Assembly (NCBI GenBank): GCA_036404255.1
Contig: DASWOP010000146.1
Location: forward strand, 1-7,386
Source of the DNA: JARLFX01 sp036404255
GTDB taxonomy: Bacteria; Acidobacteriota; Terriglobia; Terriglobales; Acidobacteriaceae
Length of the DNA: 7,386 bases
Direction of reading: 5' to 3'
Part shown: one piece after another, positions 4,578 to 7,386 of the stretch
Layout: each line of letters opens with the position of its first letter
Numbering within the stretch: the first letter of the stretch is position 1
Notes under the pieces: generated by a model
Told to the model about the DNA's origin: nothing
The model's database searches: none
Seen by the model: only the letters and a program-made list of their open reading frames with translations
Translations under genes and position numbers: made by a program

Positions 4578-5465
4578 TCAGACGACTGCGAAGACTGGGG
4601 CGTGGCGGAGGCGTTCTGCGTCGGCGCGGGGTGGTGCCCCGAAGGCACGCACATATTCGCGGCTGAACTGGGAGGGCGACGCGTACCCGACGTTGAAAGC
4701 GGCTGTGGCCGCATCCTGGCCCTCCGCGATGAGGAGCCGGCGTGCTTCCTGTAGGCGGACGTGCTTCTGGTACTGCAACGGGCTCATAGCTGTGACGGCG
4801 CGGAAGTGGCGGTTGAGCGAAGGAACGCTCATGTGCACAGTCTCTGCAAGCGTCTCCGATGAGAACGGTTCGTCGAAGTGGCTGCGAATCCAGCGGATGG
4901 CATCGGCGATCTGCGCGGTGCGGCCGCTGTCCGCAAAAGACTGGCGAAGCATGGAGCCGTGCTGTCCGCGCAGTAACCGGTAGAAGATTTCGCGCGTGAT
5001 CAGGGGCGCGAGTGTGGCGATCATCGCTGGTTCGTCGAGGAGGCGGACGAGACGAAGGCAGGCATCGTGAAGTGGTGAATCGACCCGGCCGATGGCGAGA
5101 GCGCACGCAGGGTCAACGGGCTGCGGCGCGGGTGGCAGGTTGAGCACCATCTCTGAAAGTGCAACAGGTTCAATCGCCAGGCTGAAAGAAAGGTACGGAT
5201 GCTCTTCAGACGAACGCACGATGGTGCCGGTCACCGGCAGGTCGAGCGAAGAGATGAGATAGTCATTCGCTGCATAGCGGAAGATGCGGTTGCCGAGTGC
5301 GACGTGCTTTTCTCCCTGGGCCATGACACAGACCATCGGGGTGTAAATGATCGGCATGCCAGCGGATTGGCGGCGGCTGAAGCGGTAGAGCGTAAGGCCA
5401 GGGACCGACGAGGGTGTCACGTCGTCGGTCGCATGGCGCGCGAGGATGGCTGCAAGTTCCTGCAT
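4578..5465 (-). CDS. AraC-family transcriptional regulator (AraC_N plus HTH_18)
   Basis: The 295-aa protein has the two-domain layout of the AraC_N subgroup (YqhC-like). The N-terminal sensing region is at about residues 20-175, with GMPIIYTPMVCVMAQGEKHV and YLISSLDLPVTGTIVRSSEE. The C-terminal DNA-binding domain (about 186-285) contains two helix-turn-helix units: FSSETLAETVHMSVPSLNRH (first) and AATAAFNVGYASPSQFSREY (second, with the conserved 'A..VGY.S.SQFSREY..AFG' signature and GAPPRADAERLR following). ATG at 5465 is the natural start; upstream AAGAGA is a weak ribosome-binding site. It is divergent from the short-chain dehydrogenase gene with a 140-bp gap, and regulators of this subgroup commonly control an adjacent oxidoreductase, often in response to reactive carbonyls. 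The inducer here is unknown. Confidence 0.95.
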   Translation of the reverse strand: MQELAAILARHATDDVTPSSVPGLTLYRFSRRQSAGMPIIYTPMVCVMAQGEKHVALGNRIFRYAANDYLISSLDLPVTGTIVRSSEEHPYLSFSLAIEPVALSEMVLNLPPAPQPVDPACALAIGRVDSPLHDACLRLVRLLDEPAMIATLAPLITREIFYRLLRGQHGSMLRQSFADSGRTAQIADAIRWIRSHFDEPFSSETLAETVHMSVPSLNRHFRAVTAMSPLQYQKHVRLQEARRLLIAEGQDAATAAFNVGYASPSQFSREYVRAFGAPPRADAERLRHAPVFAVV

Positions 5466-5605
5466 TCGTCTCTTTGAGAGTACTTTGAGAGCGAGGTCGA
5501 CTCAGAAACTTTGAGCGGATCAGGCAATGTGTCGCCCGGATCGTTCTACCGGTTGCTCGGTTTGGCGGCTTACCTTCTTGTAAGACGTTCAAGGAGCAGA
5601 TAGAA
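5466..5605. promoter_or_regulatory. Shared control region of AraC regulator and dehydrogenase, with candidate direct-repeat operators
   Basis: CTTTGAG occurs three times in one direction (5472-5478, 5483-5489, 5509-5515); the first two are 11 bp apart and extend to CTTTGAGAG. CGGATC occurs at 5516-5521 and 5537-5542, 21 bp apart, the spacing typical of paired AraC half-sites. CTTAC-N6-GTAAG (5569-5584) lies just before the dehydrogenase ribosome-binding site AAGGAG (5591-5596). No convincing -35/-10 pair was found. Confidence 0.45.
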
Positions 5606-6433
5606 ATGAGCAAGGTATGGTTTGTTACAGGAAGCAGCCGCGGGTTGGGTCTCGAGATCGCAAAGGCCGCATTGGCCGCAGGGCAGAAGGTAGTCGCAAC
5701 CGCACGCGACGCTGGCGCAGTGAAGAAGGCGTTGGGCGAGCAGGAAAATCTTCTGGCGCTGGATCTGGACGTGACGAAGCCAGCCGATGCGGAAGCAGCC
5801 GTGAAGGCCGCGATATCCAAATTTGGAACGGTGGATGTTCTGGTGAACAATGCGGGCTATGGGCACTTCGGCCCGTTTGAAGAGGCGAGCGCCGAGGATG
5901 TGGCGAAGCAATTTGATGTGAACCTGTTCGGCGCCATGCATGTCACTCGTGCGGTGTTGCCGGAGATGCGCAGGAAGAAGAGTGGGCGTATCTTCAACAT
6001 CTCGTCCATTGCGGGCCTGCAGGGATTCGGTCTGAGTTCGCTGTACTGCAGCAGCAAGTTTGCGCTGGCTGGATGGTCGGAGTCGATGTCGATGGAACTG
6101 GAACCGCTGGGCATTCAGGTGACATGCGTGGAACCGGGTATGTTTCGCACGGAGTTTCTGGGTAGCGGCTCGGCGCAGTATGTCGACGCGAAGTTGCCGG
6201 AGTATGAAGGCGGCGTGAAGCAGTTGCGCGAATGGCTGGATGGGAAGCACCAGACGCAGGAGGGTGACCCCAAGAAGCTGGCGGAAGCGTTATTGCAGTT
6301 GGTGTCGGCGGAAAAGCAGCCGGTGCATCTGCTGATGGGCAGCGACGCGGTACAGAGAATGCATGATCGCATTGCACGCGATACGGCAGAGACGCAGCAG
6401 TGGACGTCTGTGTCGGTATCGACTGACTTCTAG
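5606..6433 (+). CDS. Short-chain dehydrogenase/reductase (classical SDR, NADP-type)
   Basis: The 275-aa cytosolic oxidoreductase has a Rossmann fold. The cofactor-binding motif is TGSSRGLG (residues 8-15). R12 within it and R34 at the end of the second strand (VVATAR) point to NADP(H) preference. NNAG is at 81-84. The catalytic tetrad is complete: N106, S134 (in NISSIAG), Y147 and K151 (YCSSK). The PG motif EPGMFRTEF lies at about 176-184. Length and layout fit the subgroup often annotated 'oxidoreductase, SDR family' or 'short-chain dehydrogenase'; the substrate is not predictable, but an aldehyde/ketone is likely given the AraC neighbour. ATG at 5606 follows AAGGAG (5591-5596) by 9 nt. It is monocistronic and divergent from the AraC gene, its likely regulator. 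Confidence 0.96.
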   Translation: MSKVWFVTGSSRGLGLEIAKAALAAGQKVVATARDAGAVKKALGEQENLLALDLDVTKPADAEAAVKAAISKFGTVDVLVNNAGYGHFGPFEEASAEDVAKQFDVNLFGAMHVTRAVLPEMRRKKSGRIFNISSIAGLQGFGLSSLYCSSKFALAGWSESMSMELEPLGIQVTCVEPGMFRTEFLGSGSAQYVDAKLPEYEGGVKQLREWLDGKHQTQEGDPKKLAEALLQLVSAEKQPVHLLMGSDAVQRMHDRIARDTAETQQWTSVSVSTDF

Positions 6434-6808
6434 CATGCGGTACGCGGTCGCATCCTTCCCGCAAGGGTTGAGGGTGTGGCCGGTGCTGCCTTAGGTTTGC
6501 CAATCTCCACTGGCGCGAACAGGCCAACGCGCTCATTGAGCCTGGGCTGGAGGCGAGGTTAGTCTTCTCGGCTTGCTAGCGCTTGGAGGGATACCGTTGT
6601 TTCAGTTTGCCTGTCATTCGAGAATGCTGGAATTGGCGCTTAACTTTTTGATCCGAAGGATAAGAGCAAAGACAACGGCCTTGCGAGGGTTGGTTGTCGT
6701 GCAGCGATCAAAGCGGCTACTGAGATCCATCCCCCGTTCGGCTACGCTCAGGGTCAGGATGACGGCGTTCGAGGGTGGTGGTAGTCCCAATAATTTGAGG
6801 TGCTTGCC

Positions 6809-6849
6809 GTGCGGGTTGAAACCCGCACTCCCCCGGCTGAAGCCGGGGG
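6809..6849. repeat. Twin REP-like hairpins
   Basis: GTGCGGGTT-GA-AACCCGCAC (6809-6828) and CCCCCGGCT-GA-AGCCGGGGG (6830-6849) are two perfect 9-bp-arm hairpins with the same GA centre, separated by one base. This is the layout of paired REP/BIME-type units. Either could also stop transcription, but no T-run follows. Confidence 0.85.
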
Positions 6850-6855
6850 CTTAAT

Positions 6856-6944
6856 CCGAAGGACAAAAGCAATAAGCGAGAAGACCCGAAGGACAAAGCA
6901 ACAAGCGAGAAGATCCGAAGGATAAAAGCAACAAGCGAAAAGCA
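6856..6944 (+). repeat. Tandem array of three ~30-bp units
   Basis: Units begin at 6856, 6886 and 6915. The consensus is CCGAAGGAYAAAAGCAAYAA followed by GCGARAAGA; the second unit lacks one A. A partial fourth copy, CCGAAGGATAAGAGCAAAGA, lies at 6653-6672 outside the array. Confidence 0.85.
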
Positions 6945-7065
6945 GATTCCGCGCGCTGCGCTTCGGAATGACAGGAGTGGAAAATTCGGCGAGTCGGCAT
7001 GGATTTTCTCAGCAGGCAGTGATCGTCGTACCATCCGACTCCCGGCAGGCTCACATCGGTTGTAG

Positions 7066-7079
7066 TTCGCAGTTGCGAA
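7066..7079. terminator. Weak hairpin after the MDR oxidoreductase gene
   Basis: TTCGCA-GT-TGCGAA lies 3 nt past the stop codon of the minus-strand oxidoreductase gene. Position suits a terminator but there is no T-tract, so it may only protect the transcript end. Confidence 0.25.
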
Positions 7080-7082
7080 ACA

Positions 7083-7386
7083 CTACCGGATGGTCATGAC
7101 AATGCGTGGCTTGCCAGGCGCTTGCCATGCCTTGTCGATTTCGGAGAGGTCCATGGTCTGGGTCGCGATCTGGAGCCTGGCGGGTACGATAGCTTCAAAG
7201 ACACTTTTGATGGACCCAAGCAGCTTCGGAAACGGAACGCTCTTTACGCCGCTGCCCATCAACTGAATGGCAGAGGAGCGGAGGACGGCACCGGGAAGGG
7301 CGATCTCTTCTTCGCGACTTGCCCCACCCACGTGTACGAAGCGTATTGGAGTAGCATCTTCCACCGACTTCGCAATGGCAACAATG
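7083..7386 (-). CDS. Quinone oxidoreductase-like MDR protein, C-terminal part (runs off right edge)
   Basis: The frame is open from the right edge (reading IVAIAKSVEDATPIRFVHVG) to the TAG at 7083, giving about 100 residues. The segment IALPGAVLRSSAIQLMGSGV, then LLGSIKSVFEAIV, QTMDLSEIDKAWQ and the closing PGKPRIVMTIR match the C-terminal Rossmann end of zinc-type or quinone-reductase-like medium-chain dehydrogenases (alcohol dehydrogenase superfamily). Family members reduce quinones, enals or other carbonyls with NAD(P)H. The cofactor motif and catalytic domain lie beyond the window, so neither zinc binding nor substrate can be judged. An internal GTG at 7364 is not a credible start, because the family sequence continues upstream of it. 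Confidence 0.88.
   Translation of the reverse strand, partial: IVAIAKSVEDATPIRFVHVGGASREEEIALPGAVLRSSAIQLMGSGVKSVPFPKLLGSIKSVFEAIVPARLQIATQTMDLSEIDKAWQAPGKPRIVMTIR

Larger units (their letters stand above)
6610..6975. repeat. Composite extragenic repeat bounded by CCTGTCATTC / GAATGACAGG
   Basis: CCTGTCATTC (6610-6619) and its exact reverse complement GAATGACAGG (6966-6975) bound the block. Inside are an outlying copy of the tandem unit (6653-6672), a TTCGGCTACGCTCAGGGTCA module followed by GGATGAC (6737-6763), twin hairpins (6809-6849), and the tandem array (6856-6944). A related GCGCTGCGCTTCGGAATGAC motif closes it. I associate this vocabulary with dispersed repeats of acidobacterial genomes; that is from memory, not a search. 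Confidence 0.65.
6434..7082. other. Gene-free region filled with extragenic repeats
   Basis: It holds a composite repeat from about 6610 to 6975 (hairpins, tandem units, terminal inverted motifs) and no credible gene. The minus-strand frames across 6717-7054 translate the repeats into low-complexity leucine/serine-rich peptides (LLLLSFG type) and are judged spurious. Between 6434 and 6609 I see only a weak ATGCG-N9-CGCAT hairpin (6435-6453) after the dehydrogenase stop, without a T-tract. Confidence 0.7.

Noticed and set aside
4441..5106. 221-codon minus-strand frame overlapping the AraC gene
   Set aside because: Arginine/proline-rich shadow typical of GC-rich DNA; the AraC frame is unambiguous.
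6717..7054. Two minus-strand frames encoding LLLLSFG-type peptides
   Set aside because: They are translations of the tandem repeats and hairpins, not proteins.

Overview
The window looks like chromosomal DNA of a soil bacterium, most likely an Acidobacteriota of the Terriglobia type (Granulicella/Edaphobacter/Terriglobus-like). This is inference from protein style and from a composite extragenic repeat of a kind I associate with that group; no rRNA or marker gene is present to prove it. There are no tRNAs, rRNAs or CRISPR arrays.

Left part (1 to about 3400) is accessory in character. It holds small genes of mostly unknown function and looks by eye more AT-rich than the right half. An IS30-family element enters from the left edge (transposase N-terminus, minus strand) and appears to have landed in a small pentapeptide-like gene. 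That gene is the third of a compact minus-strand operon: XRE regulator, 91-aa helical protein, interrupted pentapeptide-like protein. Facing away from the XRE gene is a plus-strand set of a secreted 173-aa protein, a 69-aa membrane protein and an 87-aa protein. The gap between the two arms holds a perfect 12-bp-arm inverted repeat that covers part of the first plus-strand Shine-Dalgarno, and smaller hairpins sit at two further start sites. Beyond this lie a minus-strand coiled-coil gene (about 131 nt tail-to-tail overlap with the 87-aa gene) and a plus-strand 115-aa gene bracketed by two 28-29 bp direct repeats.

From 2873 to 3579 there is no convincing gene. The stretch holds AT-rich repeats and a striking pair of TGGTA-N6-TACCA dyads 21 bp apart, which look like a double operator.

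Right part (3580-7386) is ordinary metabolic and regulatory chromosome: a TauE/SafE-family membrane transporter, then an AraC-family regulator divergent from an NADP-type short-chain dehydrogenase (a common regulator-target pair), and the C-terminal part of a quinone-oxidoreductase-like MDR protein at the right edge. Between the last two genes, 6434-7082 is filled by extragenic repeats: twin GC-rich hairpins, three tandem units of about 30 bp plus an outlying copy, and terminal inverted motifs.

The best candidates for something undescribed are the XRE/secreted-membrane divergent locus with hairpins at its ribosome binding sites, and the orphan double operator at 3242-3287.
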